Positions 25,833-37,617 of a stretch of 64,000 nt of DNA are shown one piece after another. How positions within the stretch are numbered: position 1 is the first letter of the stretch; each line of letters opens with the position of its first letter. The notes below the pieces were generated by a model. It was not told the DNA's origin. It made no database searches and saw only the letters and a list, made by a program, of their open reading frames with translations. This DNA is from Agrococcus sp. ProA11. Its GTDB lineage: Bacteria; Actinomycetota; Actinomycetes; Actinomycetales; Microbacteriaceae. The position numbers and the translations under genes are program-made. The stretch covers positions 1,178,001-1,242,000 of the forward strand of contig NZ_CP156989.1 in the NCBI RefSeq assembly GCF_039880525.1. Direction: 5' to 3'.

Positions 25833-27157
25833 ACAGCGCGCGGTCATGGCTCGTCTGGGGTGTTGCCGCGCTGGCCTACATCGTCGCGGTCCTGCACCGC
25901 TCGTCACTCGGCGTCGCCGGGCCTGATGCGGCCGAGCGCTTCGAGGTGCAGGCCACGCTGCTCTCGACGCTCGGTGCGGTGCAGATCGGCGTGTACGCGG
26001 CGATGCAGATCCCGGTCGGCGTGCTGCTCGACAAGTACGGCCCGCGCATCCTCATCGCCTCCGGTGCCGCGATCATGGTCGTGGGCCAGGCGGTGGTCGC
26101 GATCGCCGAGGATCTGCCGGTCGCGGTCGTCGGGCGCCTGCTGCTCGGCATCGGCGACGCCGCCACTTTCATCTCGGTGATCCGGCTGCAGGCCGGATGG
26201 TTCTCCGGCCCGATCCTGGCCCAGATGTCGCAGTGGACGGCGGTCTCGGGGCAGTTCGGGCAGCTCCTGTCGACCGTGCCGTTCGTGTGGCTGCTGGGGC
26301 AGCTCGGGTGGACGCTCTCGTTCGGCTCGCTCGCGGCCCTGGGTGTCGTCGCGCTGGTGGTCGTGCTGCTCGTGGTGTACGACGCCCCGCCGGGCGGCAC
26401 GCCGCCGACCGGGTCGATCGACGTGCCGGAGGGATGGTGGCCGCGCCTGCAGACCGCGTTCCGGCAGCCGGGCACCCGGCTGGGCTTCTGGACGCACTTC
26501 TCGCTGCTGTCGACCACGAACGTGTTCCTGCTCATGTGGGGCTTCCCGATGCTGGTCGACGGGCTCGGGTACGCCCCCGGAGCGGCCGCCGGCTTCATGT
26601 CGATCGTCGTGTTCACCGGCATGATCGTCGGACCGATCCTCGGCATCACCACCGCGCGCTTCCCACTGCGCCGCTCCACCCTCGTGCTGTTCCTGGTCGC
26701 CATGCTCGCCGCGACCTGGGCGACCGTGCTGCTGTGGCCCGGCCAGCCGCCCACCTGGCTGGTCGTCGCGCTCGTGGTGGTGCTCGGCATCGCCGGGCCC
26801 GGCTCCACCGTGGGGTTCGACTTCGCGCGCACCTTCAACCCGCTGCGTCTGCTCGGCTCGGCCAACGGCATCGTGAACATCGGCGGCTTCATCGCCGGCT
26901 TCGTGATCATGCCGGTGGTCGGCCTCGTGCTCGACCTGGTGCACACGCTGCGCACGCAGGCGGGCGCGTCCGTCGACCTCTACGACTGGGAGGGCTTCCG
27001 GATCGCGTTCGCCTTCCAGCTGCTCGTGCTCCTGCTCGGCTTCCTGATGGTCGTGCGGATGCGCCGCATCACCCGATCGAGGCTCCGTGAGGAGGGCATC
27101 GAGGTCGGTCCGCTCTGGCAGGCGGTGGCGAACCGGATGCGCCGCCGCAGGGGCTGA
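25829..27157 (+). CDS. Major facilitator superfamily transporter
   Basis: A 442-residue membrane protein with about twelve hydrophobic helices. The first helix begins SWLVWGVAALAYIVAVLHRSS; the MFS motif A loop appears as GVLLDKYGPRILI after helix 2, and RLLLGIGDAATFISVIRL lies in helix 4. A hydrophilic central loop follows helix 6 (YDAPPGGTPPTGSIDVPEGWW). The substrate cannot be read from the sequence; relatives are annotated only as MFS permeases. It is translationally coupled to the upstream PAC2 gene through ATGA. No terminator is evident before the sigma-factor promoter. Confidence 0.88.
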   Translation: MNSARSWLVWGVAALAYIVAVLHRSSLGVAGPDAAERFEVQATLLSTLGAVQIGVYAAMQIPVGVLLDKYGPRILIASGAAIMVVGQAVVAIAEDLPVAVVGRLLLGIGDAATFISVIRLQAGWFSGPILAQMSQWTAVSGQFGQLLSTVPFVWLLGQLGWTLSFGSLAALGVVALVVVLLVVYDAPPGGTPPTGSIDVPEGWWPRLQTAFRQPGTRLGFWTHFSLLSTTNVFLLMWGFPMLVDGLGYAPGAAAGFMSIVVFTGMIVGPILGITTARFPLRRSTLVLFLVAMLAATWATVLLWPGQPPTWLVVALVVVLGIAGPGSTVGFDFARTFNPLRLLGSANGIVNIGGFIAGFVIMPVVGLVLDLVHTLRTQAGASVDLYDWEGFRIAFAFQLLVLLLGFLMVVRMRRITRSRLREEGIEVGPLWQAVANRMRRRRG

Positions 27158-27203
27158 AGGAGCGACTCTGCGCGCCTGGGAATGCCTATGCCACATCCGG
27201 CGC

Positions 27204-27209
27204 TATACT
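27204..27209 (+). promoter_or_regulatory. -10 element (TATACT) of the rpoD promoter
   Basis: TATACT stands 115 bases before the rpoD start, in the only AT-rich spot of the intergenic region. No convincing -35 hexamer is at 16-18 bases. The implied 5' leader is over 100 bases and contains several complementary CCCAGT/ACTGGG segments, so it may fold. Confidence 0.5.
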
Positions 27210-27323
27210 GTCAAGACCGACCCAGTCGAGACCGGCGCCAGACGCAGGACTTGACTTGGGTCCTTCGACTGCCCTCAGTCCGATTGCACTGGGTCTGGGC
27301 GCCCGAGACAGACCGGAGGCCGC

Positions 27324-28784
<1,461 letters not shown>

Positions 28785-28814
28785 TCCGCATCGCGTGAGC
28801 GCTGCACAGAGCCA

Positions 28815-28846
28815 CGAGGCCGTCCCGGAATACTGGGGCGGCCTCG
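28815..28846 (+). terminator. Terminator after rpoD
   Basis: CGAGGCCGTCCC (28815-28826) pairs with GGGGCGGCCTCG (28835-28846), with one G-U pair and an eight-base loop, followed by GCGTCGTTCT. It sits 30 bases after the rpoD stop and before the ABC transporter genes. Confidence 0.75.
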
Positions 28847-28888
28847 CGTCGTTCTAAGATGGCGTACTACCCCCGAAAAGGAGAACGC

Positions 28889-29719
28889 ATGCCTCACGCC
28901 CGCAGCACCACCCGTCTCGCCCTCCTGGCGGGCATCGCCGCCAGCGCCCTCGCGCTCGTCGGCTGCTCGTCCGCCGACACCCCGGGCGCCGGCGATGCCG
29001 AGGCGAACGGCGTCACCCTGGAGCAGGTGCAGGAGCGCGGCACGCTCGTGGTGGGGACCGAGGGCACCTACGCGCCCTTCAGCTTCCACGAGGGGGGAGC
29101 AGGCGACTTGACGGGCTACGACGTCGACGTGATCACGGCCGTCGCGGAGCGCCTCGGGGTGGAGGCGGAGTTCCAGGAGACGCAGTGGGACGGCATCTTC
29201 GCCGGGCTCGATGCGGGCCGCTTCGATGTCATCGCCAACCAGGTCACCGTCACGCCGGATCGCCTCGAGCGCTATGCCTTCTCGACCCCCTACACGTACT
29301 CGCCGGGTGTGCTGATCGTCGCCGAGGACAGCGAGATCACCGGCTTCGACGCGCTCGAGGGGCGGTCGAGCGCGCAGTCGCTCACGAGCAACTGGGCCGA
29401 CGTGGCCCGCGAGTCGGGCGCCGAGGTCATCGAGGTCGAGGGGTTCGCGCAGGCCGCCGAGCTGCTGCGGCAGGCGCGGGTGGATGCCACGATCAACGAC
29501 CGACTGACGTTCCTCGACTACGAGCAGGCGCAGGGCGGTGAGACCGGGCTGCGGATCGTCGCCGACACCGAGGAGGTCGCCGAGACGGCGGTCGCCTTCC
29601 GCGCTGGCAGCGACTCGCTCGTCGCCGCCGTCGACGAGGCGCTCGCGTCGCTCGCGGAGGACGGCACGCTCGCCGAGATCTCCAACCGGTACTTCGGCGA
29701 GGACGTGTCGCGCCCGTGA
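28889..29719 (+). CDS. Amino-acid ABC transporter, substrate-binding lipoprotein
   Basis: Extracytoplasmic receptor of a polar amino-acid uptake system. The 276 residues begin with a lipoprotein signal peptide whose lipobox LVGC places the lipidated cysteine at C26. The mature part is a SBP_bac_3 domain, with GTLVVGTEGTYAPFSFHE, GYDVDVITAVAERLGVEAEF and WDGIFAGLDAGRFDVIANQVT. The pattern is closest to cystine/glutamine-type binding proteins, but specificity is not certain. ATG at 28889 follows AAAAGGAG. It heads the operon with the permease and ATPase genes. Confidence 0.92.
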   Translation: MPHARSTTRLALLAGIAASALALVGCSSADTPGAGDAEANGVTLEQVQERGTLVVGTEGTYAPFSFHEGGAGDLTGYDVDVITAVAERLGVEAEFQETQWDGIFAGLDAGRFDVIANQVTVTPDRLERYAFSTPYTYSPGVLIVAEDSEITGFDALEGRSSAQSLTSNWADVARESGAEVIEVEGFAQAAELLRQARVDATINDRLTFLDYEQAQGGETGLRIVADTEEVAETAVAFRAGSDSLVAAVDEALASLAEDGTLAEISNRYFGEDVSRP

Positions 29720-29777
29720 GGCGGCGCCGCGCTGCGCCGCGCTGCCCGCTCCGGACTGACCGGATCGGGCTCGCGCC

Positions 29778-30434
29778 GTGAACTGGCAGCTGGTGCTGGA
29801 CTCGCTCGGTCCGATCGCGCTCGGCGGGCTGCTGGGGACGATCCCGCTCACCCTGGCGTCGTTCTCGGCGGGTCTGCTGATCGCAATCGGTGTCGCGATG
29901 ATGCGGATCTCGGGCAACCGGCTGCTGGCGGGCATCGCCCGCGTCTACGTCTCGATCATCCGCGGCACGCCGATGCTCGTGCAGCTGTTCGTGATCTTCT
30001 ACGGCATGCCGCAGATCGGGATCACCCTCGATCCCTGGCCGAGCGCGATCATCGCGCTCTCGCTCAACGTGGGCGGCTACGCGGCCGAGATCATCCGGGC
30101 GGCGATCCTGTCGATCCCGAAGGGCCAGTGGGAGGCGGGCGCGATGATCGGCATGTCGCGCGGCCAGACGCTGCTGCGCATCGTGCTGCCGCAGGCGGCT
30201 CGCGTCTCGGTGCCGCCGCTGTCGAACACGTTCATCTCGCTCGTCAAGGACACCTCGCTGGCGTCGGTGATCCTGGTCACCGAGCTCTTCAAGGTCGCGC
30301 AGCGCATCGCGGCCCCGAGCGGCGAGTTCCTCACCATCTACATCGTCGCGGCGGCCGTCTACTGGGTCATCTGCTTCGTGCTGGCGCTCGGCCAGGACGC
30401 GCTCGAGAGGAAGCTTGATCGCTATGCCGTCTGA
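29778..30434 (+). CDS. Amino-acid ABC transporter, permease
   Basis: Inner-membrane subunit of the HisMQ type. The 218 residues have about five transmembrane helices; the EAA loop that contacts the ATPase reads [26 protein letters not shown], and [19 protein letters not shown] is a typical family segment. The start is GTG at 29778 (VNWQLVLDS). It lies between the binding-protein gene and the ATPase gene and overlaps the latter. Only one permease gene is present, so the channel is probably a homodimer. Confidence 0.93.
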   Translation: MNWQLVLDSLGPIALGGLLGTIPLTLASFSAGLLIAIGVAMMRISGNRLLAGIARVYVSIIRGTPMLVQLFVIFYGMPQIGITLDPWPSAIIALSLNVGGYAAEIIRAAILSIPKGQWEAGAMIGMSRGQTLLRIVLPQAARVSVPPLSNTFISLVKDTSLASVILVTELFKVAQRIAAPSGEFLTIYIVAAAVYWVICFVLALGQDALERKLDRYAV

Positions 30435-31221
30435 GATCGCTGCACCGCCCGAGCTGGCGGGAGACGGACCGCTGCTCGCCGCGCGGGGGCTGCACAAGCG
30501 CTTCGGCGACAACCACGTGCTGCGGGGCATCGACCTCACGGTCGCGCCCGGCACGGTGCACGCGCTGATCGGCCCGTCGGGATCCGGCAAGACCACCGTG
30601 CTGCGCTGCCTGAACGGCCTCGAGTCTCCGGATGCGGGCACGCTCCGCATCGGTGACCTGTCGCTCGACTTCGCCGCACCGCTGCAGCGCCGGGAGCGCG
30701 CCGCGCTGCACCGAGCATCCGCCATGGTCTTCCAGCAGTACCAGCTCTTCCCGCACCTCACGGTGCTCGGCAACGTCACCATCGGGCCGATCCGGGTGCA
30801 GGGCCGGCCGCGCGACGAGGTGACCGAGGAGGCGCTGGCGCTGCTCGACCGCGTGGGCCTCAGGGAGAAGGCGGATGCGTACCCATCGTCGCTCTCGGGC
30901 GGTCAGCAGCAGCGGGTGGGGATCGTGCGCGCGCTCGCGCTGGCACCCAGCATGCTGCTGTTCGACGAGCCGACGTCGTCGCTCGACCCCGAGCTCGTCG
31001 GCGAGGTGCTCGCGGTCATGATCGAGCTCGCCCGCGAGGGCTGGACGATGGCCGTGGTGACCCACGAGCTCGGCTTCGCGCAGGAGGTGGCCGACGAGGT
31101 GTCGTTCTTCGCGGACGGCGCCGTCGTCGAGCACGGGTCGCCGGAGCGCATCTTCGGCGATCCGCAGCACGAGCGCACCAAGCGCTTCCTGCAGCGCATG
31201 CGCGGGCCCTTCGGTGCCTGA
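30424..31221 (+). CDS. Amino-acid ABC transporter, ATP-binding protein
   Basis: Cytoplasmic ATPase driving the importer. Of 265 residues, Walker A is GPSGSGKTT, the Q-loop is [13 protein letters not shown], the signature is LSGGQQQR, Walker B is [14 protein letters not shown] and the switch histidine is in VVTHELGFA, all intact. The start at 30424 (MPSEIAAPP) is preferred, with AGAGGAAG upstream and an 11-base overlap with the permease gene; a TTG at 30415 is an alternative. Third gene of the transporter operon, followed by a strong terminator. Confidence 0.94.
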   Translation: MPSEIAAPPELAGDGPLLAARGLHKRFGDNHVLRGIDLTVAPGTVHALIGPSGSGKTTVLRCLNGLESPDAGTLRIGDLSLDFAAPLQRRERAALHRASAMVFQQYQLFPHLTVLGNVTIGPIRVQGRPRDEVTEEALALLDRVGLREKADAYPSSLSGGQQQRVGIVRALALAPSMLLFDEPTSSLDPELVGEVLAVMIELAREGWTMAVVTHELGFAQEVADEVSFFADGAVVEHGSPERIFGDPQHERTKRFLQRMRGPFGA

Positions 31222-31225
31222 CCCG

Positions 31226-31259
31226 GCAACGCAATGCGGCGCCCGCAACGCAATGCGGC
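31226..31259. repeat. Short direct repeat next to the ABC operon terminator
   Basis: GCAACGCAATGCGGC occurs at 31226-31240 and again at 31245-31259, the second copy running into the terminator stem. Probably a local duplication. Confidence 0.6.
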
Positions 31260-31284
31260 CCGCCCCTGCATGGGGGCGGGCCGC
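31255..31284. terminator. Bidirectional terminator between the ABC operon and the DUF7455 gene
   Basis: GCGGCCCGCCCC (31255-31266) and GGGGCGGGCCGC (31273-31284) pair perfectly around a six-base loop. It lies between the converging stops at 31221 and 31302. Confidence 0.8.
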
Positions 31285-31301
31285 AGCGGTCGATCGGAGG
31301 G

Positions 31302-31523
31302 TCAGCGCTCGTTGAGCTTCTCGGACTCGTCGTGCCACACGAGCGCGAGCGGCTGCAGCGCCTCGCGGTGCTTGGCTGCGTGGTGCGCGCAGAAGAGCAG
31401 CGTGCCGCTCTCCATGGTGGCGCGGATGTATGCCTGCGCGCCGCAGCTGTCGCAGCGGTCGAGGCCGGTCAGCGGCGCGTGCGCCTCGTCCACCTCGAGC
31501 GTCGTGGTCTGAATGTCGTTCAC
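31302..31523 (-). CDS. DUF7455 small zinc-ribbon-like protein
   Basis: A 73-residue protein. The core LDRCDSCGAQAYIRATMESGTLLFCAHHAAKH contains CxxC and CxHH, four potential zinc ligands. The C-terminus is REALQPLALVWHDESEKL. This small family sits next to topoisomerase or sigma-factor genes throughout actinobacteria; its function is unknown. Here it is divergent from parE across 208 bases. GGAGGG precedes the ATG. Confidence 0.88.
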   Translation of the reverse strand: MNDIQTTTLEVDEAHAPLTGLDRCDSCGAQAYIRATMESGTLLFCAHHAAKHREALQPLALVWHDESEKLNER

Positions 31524-31731
31524 GGTGCCCTCCTCACTGCGTAGGTTGCCTCTATCGTCGCACGCCTCGCCGACAGATCACCGTCAATTCGAAGGCGGTT
31601 CGCCCGTGGCGCAACCCGGGGACGAGCCGGGCAGCCTGCGTGGGAGCGGCCCGGAGCGGCCATAGGCTGGCGGGCGCGCCCGCACCGGTCGTCGACACGG
31701 GTCTCGACGGGAAGGCGCATCGACGCACGAG

Positions 31732-33825
31732 ATGGGGGATCGGTTGGCACGCGCGGCATCCGACTACTCGGCACGGCACCTCACCGTGCTCGAAGGACTC
31801 GAGGCGGTGCGCAAGCGCCCCGGCATGTACATCGGCTCGACCGACTCGCGCGGGCTCATGCACTGCCTGTGGGAGATCATCGACAACTCCGTCGACGAGG
31901 CGCTCGGCGGCCACGGCGACGAGATCACCGTGGTCCTGCATGACGACGGCTCCGTCGAGGTGCGCGACCGCGCCCGCGGCCTGCCGATCGACGTCGAGCC
32001 CCGCACCGGTCTCACGGGCGTCGAGGTGATCTTCACGAAGCTGCACGCCGGCGGCAAGTTCGGCGGCGGCGCCTACCAGTCCTCCGGCGGTCTGCACGGC
32101 GTGGGCGCATCCGTGGTCAACGCGCTCTCCGAGCGACTCGACGTCGAGGTCGACCGCGACGGCGCCACCTGGGCCATGTCGTTCCACCGCGGCGAGCCGG
32201 GCGACTTCCTCGACGACGGCGAGCCGTCGCCGAGCGCCACGTTCGTGCCCTTCACCGACGCGTCCAAGCTGCGCAAGGTCGGCAAGGTCGCCAAGGGGCT
32301 CACCGGCACCCGGGTGCGCTACTGGGCGGACCCGCAGGTCTTCACGAAGGGTGCGGAGTTCCTCGCGGATGAGCTCGCCCGGCGCGCTCGGCAGACGGCG
32401 TTCCTCGTGCCCGGCCTCGGCATCCAGATCATCGACGAGCGCGGTGATGAGCCGGTCGTGCACGACTTCCGCTACGACGGCGGCATCAGCGAGTTCGTCG
32501 AATACCTCGCGCCCGACCCCGCGCTCACCGCCACCTGGAGGCTCACCGGCGCCGGCGACTTCAAGGAGACCATCCCGGTGCTCGACGAGACCACCGGGCA
32601 CATGGTCACCCGCGAGGTCGACCGCACCTGCGAGGTCGACATCGCGCTGCGGTGGGGTACCGGCTACGACACCGTCGTGCAGACCTTCGTCAACATCATC
32701 GCGACGCCCAAGGGCGGTTCACACCTGGCGGGCTTCGAGCAGTCGCTGCTGAAGCTCATCCGCGATCAGGTGGCGGCGAACGCGCGCAAGCTGAAGGCTG
32801 GCAACGACAAGATCGAGAAGGACGACGCGCTCGCGGGCCTGTCGGCGGTCGTGACGGTGCGCCTGCCGGAGCCGCAGTTCGAGGGTCAGACCAAGGAGGT
32901 GCTCGGCACGCCCGCCGTGCGCCAGATCGTCGCGCAGGTCGTGCAGCGCGAGCTCAGCGCCATCCTCACGTCGAACAAGCGGGATGAGAAGGCGCAGGCG
33001 GCGCAGCTGCTCGAGAAGGTCGTGAGCGAGATGAAGTCGCGCATCTCGGCGCGCTCGCTCAAGGAGACCGCGCGCCGCAAGAGCGCGCTGGAATCGTCCT
33101 CCCTGCCGGTGAAGCTCGTCGACTGCCGCTCGAACGACGTGGAGCAGACCGAGCTCTTCATCGTCGAGGGCGACAGCGCGCTCGGCACCGCGAAGCCCGC
33201 GCGCAACAGCGAGTTCCAGGCCATCCTGCCGATCCGCGGCAAGATCCTGAACGTGCAGAAGGCGTCGGTGGGCGACATGCTCGGCAACGCCGAGTGCGCG
33301 GCGATCATCCAGTCGATCGGCGCGGGCTCGGGCCGCTCGTTCGATCTGAGCCAGGCGCGCTACGGCAAGATCATCATGCTCTCGGACGCCGATGTCGACG
33401 GCGCGCACATCCGCACGCTGCTGCTCACCCTCATCCACCGCTACATGCGCCCGCTCATCGAGGACGGGCGCGTCTACGCGGCCGTGCCGCCGCTGCACCG
33501 GGTGCTCGTGAAGCACCGCGGCAAGCCCGACGAGGCGATCTACACCTACTCCGACGCCGAGCTGCACCGCACGCTCACGCGGCTGAAGAAGGCTGGCAAG
33601 TCCTGGCACGAGCCGCCGCAGCGCTACAAGGGTCTGGGCGAGATGGATGCGGATCAGCTGGCCGAGACCACCATGGATCGCTCCCGCCGCACGCTGCGCC
33701 GCGTGCAGATCAGCGACGCGGAGCGCGCGAGCGAGATCTTCGAGCTGCTGATGGGCAACGAGGTCGCGCCCCGCCGCGAGCTCATCGTGACGAGCCAGGT
33801 GGACCGCGACCGCATCGACGCCTGA
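31732..33825 (+). CDS. parE: DNA topoisomerase IV subunit B
   Basis: ATPase subunit of the decatenating type II topoisomerase. The 697 residues show the GHKL ATPase domain (WEIIDNSVDEAL, GGLHGVGASVVNALS), the transducer domain, and the TOPRIM region with IVEGDSALGTAKPARN and SDADVDGAHIRTLLLTL. PIRGKILNVQKA and RYKGLGEMDADQLAETTMD complete the C-terminus. Length and the neighbouring parC favour ParE over GyrB. The family normally starts MARASSDYSARHL, so a TTG at 31744 with GGGGGA upstream may be the true start instead of ATG 31732. Confidence 0.93.
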   Translation: MGDRLARAASDYSARHLTVLEGLEAVRKRPGMYIGSTDSRGLMHCLWEIIDNSVDEALGGHGDEITVVLHDDGSVEVRDRARGLPIDVEPRTGLTGVEVIFTKLHAGGKFGGGAYQSSGGLHGVGASVVNALSERLDVEVDRDGATWAMSFHRGEPGDFLDDGEPSPSATFVPFTDASKLRKVGKVAKGLTGTRVRYWADPQVFTKGAEFLADELARRARQTAFLVPGLGIQIIDERGDEPVVHDFRYDGGISEFVEYLAPDPALTATWRLTGAGDFKETIPVLDETTGHMVTREVDRTCEVDIALRWGTGYDTVVQTFVNIIATPKGGSHLAGFEQSLLKLIRDQVAANARKLKAGNDKIEKDDALAGLSAVVTVRLPEPQFEGQTKEVLGTPAVRQIVAQVVQRELSAILTSNKRDEKAQAAQLLEKVVSEMKSRISARSLKETARRKSALESSSLPVKLVDCRSNDVEQTELFIVEGDSALGTAKPARNSEFQAILPIRGKILNVQKASVGDMLGNAECAAIIQSIGAGSGRSFDLSQARYGKIIMLSDADVDGAHIRTLLLTLIHRYMRPLIEDGRVYAAVPPLHRVLVKHRGKPDEAIYTYSDAELHRTLTRLKKAGKSWHEPPQRYKGLGEMDADQLAETTMDRSRRTLRRVQISDAERASEIFELLMGNEVAPRRELIVTSQVDRDRIDA

Positions 33826-33838
33826 GCCGGCGCCGAAC

Positions 33839-33896
33839 GGTGCGTTTGCGCCCCACTGGGGCCGGCGCGCCAGCACCGCTCGGGCGCAAGCGCACC
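33839..33896. terminator. Inverted repeat between convergent parE and parC
   Basis: GGTGCGTTTGCGCCC (33839-33853) pairs with GGGCGCAAGCGCACC (33882-33896), with one G-U pair, enclosing a GC-rich 28-base loop. It is placed between two converging stops. Confidence 0.7.
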
Positions 33897-33960
33897 ACTC
33901 GCCAGCGCGAGCAGCCGCCCGGCGTGCGTGCGGCGGGCAGGCGTGCGGTGCGGCGCCCGC

Positions 33961-36393
33961 CTAGCTGCCGAGTCGCGCGCCGATCGCGCCGATCGTGCCG
34001 TCGATGGCGACGCCGGAGCCGGCGCGAGCCGCGCCACCCGGCGGCAGCGTGCGCTGCGAGCCGTCGCTGCCGACCGCGAGCGGGGAGCTCCCGACCCACG
34101 CGAGCGAGAGCCCGACCTCGCCCTTCAGCAGCCGGTGCGCCTGCACGCCGCCGGTGCCGCGCCCCTTCGGCGGGAACTCCGCGATCGCAGACACCTTCAC
34201 GCGCGGCTCGTCGAGCCCCGCGAGCGTCTCCGCAGCCTCGGTGACGGTGACGACCTCTGCGCTCTCGTCGACGGCGCCGGCGAACCGCACCGTCGCATCC
34301 GCCTTCAGGCCGATGCCCTTCATGCCCGCGGCACCGGGCCCCTGCGGGTTGACCTGCTCGGCGGGGAAGCGCAGCAGCTGCGCGTCGCTCGTGACCAGCA
34401 CGATCCAGGCATCGTCGGGCGCGGGGGCGATGCCGACGACGTGATCGCCGGGCTTCAGCGAGATCACCGCCTCGCGGTCGCGGTCGCGCAGCTCGCTCGG
34501 TGTGACGCGCTTGACCGTGCCGCGGGCGGTGGCGATGAGCCACGGCGCGTCGCTCGCGAGGTCGATGAAGCCGACCGGCTCCTCGCCGCGCTCGAAGACG
34601 CCGAGCTCCTTCACCTTGATGCCCGCGGTCAGCCCGATCGAAGCGGGAGGCACCGACGGCAGGTCGACGGGCGTGAGCCGCAGCACGACCCCTGCTGAGG
34701 TCACGAGGCCGAAGGTGCCGCGCGTCGTGGTCTCGATCGTCGACCGGATGGCGTCGTGACGGTTGCGCCGCGCCGGCGGCGTGATCGGCTCGTCGCCGTC
34801 GACCCGCACGACCCGGCCGGTGGCGGAGAGGAGCACGCGGGTGGGTGCGTCGACGATCTCGAGGTTGGCGGCAGCCTTGGCGGCGGAGGCCCTCCCGGTC
34901 GTGGCCTGCCCGTTGCCTTCGGTCAGCAGCGTGCGCCGCGGCGTGCCGAAGCGCTCGGCCACCTCGTCGAGCTCGTCGGTGACGACGGCGTGCAGTGCCG
35001 CTTCGCTGCCGAGGATGCGCTCGAGCTCGGCGATCTGCGCCTTGAGCTCGTCGCGCTCGGCCTCGAGCTCGATGCGGCTGAACTTCGTCAGCCGGCGCAG
35101 CCGCAGCTCCAGGATGTACTCCGCCTGCGCCTCCGACAGGTCGAAGATGCCCTGCAGTCGGCCGCGAGCCTGCTCGCCGTCGTCGGAGGAGCGGATGACC
35201 TGGATGACCTCGTCGATGTCGAGGATCGCGATCAGCAGCCCCTCCACCAGGTGCAGCCGGTCGCGCTTCTTGCCGAGCCTGAACTCGCTGCGGCGGCGCA
35301 CGACCGAGACCCGGTGGTCGAGGTAGACGCGCAGCAGATCCTTGAGCCCGAGCGTCTGCGGCTTGCCCTCGACGAGGGCGACGTTGTTGATCGAGAACCC
35401 GTCCTCGAGCGGCGTGACGCGGTAGAGCTGCTGCAGCACCGCCTCGGGATCGAAGCCGGTCTTGATGCCGATCTCGAGCCGCAGGCCGTGCGTGCGGTCG
35501 GTGAGATCCTGCACGTCGGAGAGGCCCTGCAGCTTCTTCGACAGCACGCCGTCCTTGATCTTCTCCATCAGGCGCTCCGGGCCCACCTGGTAGGGCAGCT
35601 CGGTGACGATGATCTGGGTCTTCCGCCCGCTGCGCTCGATGGAGGTGCGAGCGCGCGTCTTGAACGAGCCACGGCCGGATTCGTACGCATCCCGGATGCC
35701 GTCGAGGCCCACGATCACGCCGCCGCCGGGCAGATCCGGACCCGGCACGTGCCGCATGAGGTCGGCGGTGGATGCGTCGGGGTGCGCGAGCAGGTGCTTG
35801 GCCGCCTGCACGACCTCGACGAGGTTGTGCGGTGCCATGTTCGTCGCCATGCCGACGGCGATGCCGCTCGCGCCGTTGACGAGCAGGTTTGGGTAGGAGG
35901 CCGGCAGCACGTCGGGCTGCTGGTACGAGTTGTCGTAGTTCGGCACGAAGTCGACGACGTCCTCGTCGAGCCCCTCCGTGAGCGACAGCCCGGCGGCGTC
36001 GAGGCGGGCCTCCGTGTAGCGGGCCGCGGCTGGCCCGTCGTCGAGCGAGCCGAAGTTGCCGTGCCCGTCGATGAGCGGCAGCCGCAGGCTGAAGCCCTGG
36101 GCGAGGCGCACGAGCGCGTCATAGATGGCGGTGTCGCCGTGCGGATGCAGCTTGCCCATCACGTCGCCGACGACGCGCGCGCTCTTGACGTGGCTCTTCT
36201 CGGGCCGCAGCCCCATCTCGGCCATCTGGAACAGGATGCGGCGCTGCACGGGCTTCAGCCCGTCGCGGGCGTCGGGCAGGGCTCGAGCGTAGATCACCGA
36301 GTAGGCGTACTCGAGGAACGAGTCCTGCATCTCGGCAGCGACGTCGATGTCGTCGATGCGCTCGGCGGAGTCGGAGGCGGGTGTGGCAGTCAT
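33961..36393 (-). CDS. parC: DNA topoisomerase IV subunit A
   Basis: DNA-cleaving subunit paired with ParE. The 810 residues begin with the winged-helix domain; the active tyrosine is Y126 in AARYTEARL, and the quinolone-determining region [17 protein letters not shown] is at about 83-99. A coiled-coil tower and the C-terminal beta-pinwheel repeats follow ([51 protein letters not shown]). It lacks the GyrA-box QRRGGKG, consistent with topoisomerase IV. It converges on parE and is divergent from the phosphodiesterase gene with 11 bases between the start codons. Confidence 0.94.
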   Translation of the reverse strand: MTATPASDSAERIDDIDVAAEMQDSFLEYAYSVIYARALPDARDGLKPVQRRILFQMAEMGLRPEKSHVKSARVVGDVMGKLHPHGDTAIYDALVRLAQGFSLRLPLIDGHGNFGSLDDGPAAARYTEARLDAAGLSLTEGLDEDVVDFVPNYDNSYQQPDVLPASYPNLLVNGASGIAVGMATNMAPHNLVEVVQAAKHLLAHPDASTADLMRHVPGPDLPGGGVIVGLDGIRDAYESGRGSFKTRARTSIERSGRKTQIIVTELPYQVGPERLMEKIKDGVLSKKLQGLSDVQDLTDRTHGLRLEIGIKTGFDPEAVLQQLYRVTPLEDGFSINNVALVEGKPQTLGLKDLLRVYLDHRVSVVRRRSEFRLGKKRDRLHLVEGLLIAILDIDEVIQVIRSSDDGEQARGRLQGIFDLSEAQAEYILELRLRRLTKFSRIELEAERDELKAQIAELERILGSEAALHAVVTDELDEVAERFGTPRRTLLTEGNGQATTGRASAAKAAANLEIVDAPTRVLLSATGRVVRVDGDEPITPPARRNRHDAIRSTIETTTRGTFGLVTSAGVVLRLTPVDLPSVPPASIGLTAGIKVKELGVFERGEEPVGFIDLASDAPWLIATARGTVKRVTPSELRDRDREAVISLKPGDHVVGIAPAPDDAWIVLVTSDAQLLRFPAEQVNPQGPGAAGMKGIGLKADATVRFAGAVDESAEVVTVTEAAETLAGLDEPRVKVSAIAEFPPKGRGTGGVQAHRLLKGEVGLSLAWVGSSPLAVGSDGSQRTLPPGGAARAGSGVAIDGTIGAIGARLGS

Positions 36394-36404
36394 AGGCTGA
36401 GGGA

Positions 36405-37493
36405 ATGCTACCGACCAGGGCGCCCGGATCTCGGAGCCTTGCCGACGTTCTGCGCGGCGCTTCGCTCGCGATGCGGGGCGAGCGCAACGAACTCGCCCTG
36501 CCGCCGGTGCGCGGGGCCGTGGTGCTGCTCGTCGACGGCCTCGGCGCGGCGCAATTGGGCCAGCGCGCTGGGCACGCGCGCACGCTCGCCAATGCTTCGG
36601 GTGGCTCCCTGGACGCGGGGTTCCCCTCGACCACCGCTGCGGCGCTGGCGAGCCTCACCACGGGCGTGCTCGCGGGGGCGCACGGCGTGGTCGGATACGA
36701 CGCGCTGGTGCCGGGCGTGGGTGTGCGCAACCAGCTGCGCGACTGGGGCGGGGCCATGGACCCGGCCACGTGGCAGCGAGTCCCGACGATCTTCGAGCAG
36801 GAGCCCTCGATCGTGATCGGCGAGCCGAAGCACGCGACGAGCGGCTTCACCCAGGCGGTGCTGCGCGGCGCGGAGTTCCGCGGCGGGCGCACGATGGCCG
36901 ACCGGTTCGCCATCGCCGAGCAGGCAGCGCGCGAGCGCTCACTCGTCTACCTGTACGTGCCGGAGCTCGACCGGCTCGGCCACGACCACGGATGGCAGAG
37001 CACCGCTTGGGTGGATGCACTCGAGCAGCTCGACGGCCAGCTCGCGGCGCTGATCGGTGGTCTGCCGCGTGATGTCGGTCTCGTCGCCACCGCCGATCAC
37101 GGCATGGTCGACGTCGCGGCATCCGGGCACCTGATCGTGCCGCCGGAGCTGCTGGAGCCCGTCGCGCATGTCGCGGGGGAGCCGCGCTGCCTGCAGCTGC
37201 ACGCGGACGACGGCACCACGGCGGATGCGCTGGCTGCGGCCTGGCGCGCCTGGCTCGGCGACGCCGCGTGGGTCGCCACGCGCCAGGAGGTCATCGCGAG
37301 CGGCTGGTTCGGCGACGTGCATCCTGATGTCGCGCCGCGGCTCGGTGACGTGTTCGTCGCCGCTCGCGGACGCCGGGCCATCTACGCGGACGAAGCGGAC
37401 ACCGCGCGCGGCATGATCGGCCAGCACGGCTCGCTCACCCCCGACGAGCTGCGCGTGCCGCTGCGCCGCTTCGGCGCGTTCGCTTCAGCGTGA
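36405..37493 (+). CDS. Alkaline phosphatase superfamily: phosphodiesterase / nucleotide pyrophosphatase-like
   Basis: A 362-residue protein of the type I phosphodiesterase fold (PF01663). Metal ligands are visible: D in [13 protein letters not shown], the nucleophile threonine in [16 protein letters not shown] and H in [12 protein letters not shown] in TADHGMVDV, and H in [10 protein letters not shown]. No signal peptide, so it appears cytoplasmic. Homologues are common beside topoisomerase IV and sepH in actinobacteria; substrate unknown. It starts only 11 bases from parC on the other strand, so the promoters must overlap. Confidence 0.88.
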   Translation: MLPTRAPGSRSLADVLRGASLAMRGERNELALPPVRGAVVLLVDGLGAAQLGQRAGHARTLANASGGSLDAGFPSTTAAALASLTTGVLAGAHGVVGYDALVPGVGVRNQLRDWGGAMDPATWQRVPTIFEQEPSIVIGEPKHATSGFTQAVLRGAEFRGGRTMADRFAIAEQAARERSLVYLYVPELDRLGHDHGWQSTAWVDALEQLDGQLAALIGGLPRDVGLVATADHGMVDVAASGHLIVPPELLEPVAHVAGEPRCLQLHADDGTTADALAAAWRAWLGDAAWVATRQEVIASGWFGDVHPDVAPRLGDVFVAARGRRAIYADEADTARGMIGQHGSLTPDELRVPLRRFGAFASA

Positions 37494-37617
37494 CCTCGGG
37501 TTCGACACACGGCCGCACGCACCAGGGGAGGCACCAGCACCGCCGGCGCCGCGCCCTCGCTGCTCCCGGTCGCGGTGCCGCCCGATTGGGGGGCGAGCTG
37601 CGACCTGACGCAGGATC

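Noticed and set aside
31732-33825. Calling this gene gyrB
   Set aside because: It pairs with a subunit A that lacks the GyrA box, and the two are convergent, as topoisomerase IV genes are in this group.
37494-37617. Terminator or small gene between the phosphodiesterase and alcohol dehydrogenase genes
   Set aside because: I see no stem longer than about six pairs and no coding frame with a ribosome site in this 124-base gap.
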